From an uncultured Alphaproteobacteria bacterium (GTDB lineage: Bacteria > Pseudomonadota > Alphaproteobacteria > Puniceispirillales > UBA1172): a stretch of 6,897 bases of DNA. Made by a program: the position numbers and the translations under genes. The number at the start of each line of letters is the position of its first letter. Position 1 is the stretch's first letter. The stretch covers positions 1 to 6,897 of the forward strand of contig CAJXME010000061.1 of NCBI GenBank assembly GCA_913056245.1, written 5' to 3'. The notes under the pieces were generated by a model. It had not been told where the DNA came from. It saw only the letters and a program-made list of their open reading frames with translations, and did no database searches. This document shows positions 6,813 to 6,897 of this stretch, one piece after another.

Positions 6813-6897
6813 CCGGTACAGATCACAATATTGTCGATCAAGCGCGTCGTTCCAAGGCGGGCAGCGCCAAAGATGGCAATTTCTTCATCCGCCTCAG
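6809..6897 (-). CDS. panC: C-terminal end of probable pantoate--beta-alanine ligase (PanC)
   Basis: The last 28 codons of a minus-strand gene that runs in from beyond the right edge, ending at TAG (6811-6809). The peptide contains the block ARLGTTRLIDNIVI, close to the C-terminal signature of PanC; the Mycobacterium tuberculosis enzyme, as I recall it, has ARLGTTRLLDNIAI near its end. PanC condenses pantoate and beta-alanine using ATP in pantothenate synthesis and has no link to purine breakdown. The fragment lies beyond the xdhB breakpoint and converges on the unidentified plus-strand gene, sharing CTAG. The call rests on one short motif, so it is moderately sure. Confidence 0.6.
   Translation of the reverse strand, partial: EADEEIAIFGAARLGTTRLIDNIVICTG

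Overview
The window holds a compact purine (ureide) catabolism operon on the minus strand, flanked by a zeta-toxin-like P-loop kinase on the plus strand and, at the far end, by about 290 bases of unrelated sequence. GC content looks slightly above half by eye. The domain families point to a proteobacterium, most likely an alphaproteobacterium of moderate GC; a marine SAR116-like organism would fit, but the sequence alone does not prove a taxon.

Layout by region. Bases 2-1312 (+) carry the kinase, whose frame is open at the left edge. From 6604 down to 1325 (-) the order of transcription is xdhB (cut at its 5' end), xdhC, an allantoinase/OHCU decarboxylase fusion (puuE-uraD), (S)-ureidoglycine aminohydrolase and allA. 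These genes overlap by 4 bases or lie 1-25 bases apart, so they look like one transcript. Its promoter is not in the window, because the upstream end is lost at 6604. Past a breakpoint at about 6602-6607, bases 6606-6812 (+) hold the C-terminal end of an unidentified protein. Bases 6809-6895 (-) hold the C-terminal end of what looks like pantoate--beta-alanine ligase. These two genes converge and share a CTAG stop overlap.

How the genes work together. Xanthine dehydrogenase (XdhAB, matured by XdhC) makes urate. After urate oxidase and hydroxyisourate hydrolase, neither of which is here, the UraD half makes (S)-allantoin and the PuuE half opens it to allantoate. Allantoate amidohydrolase, also not here, yields ureidoglycine. 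The aminohydrolase then makes ureidoglycolate plus ammonia, and AllA splits that into glyoxylate and urea. The likely role is using purines as a nitrogen source.

The main anomaly is the abrupt break of xdhB in its conserved core. It is either an assembly or amplification chimera or a real rearrangement. I saw no tRNA, rRNA, CRISPR, insertion sequence or riboswitch, and no gene-free stretch over 300 bases. I found no convincing new biological system; the kinase next to the operon is the least explained part.
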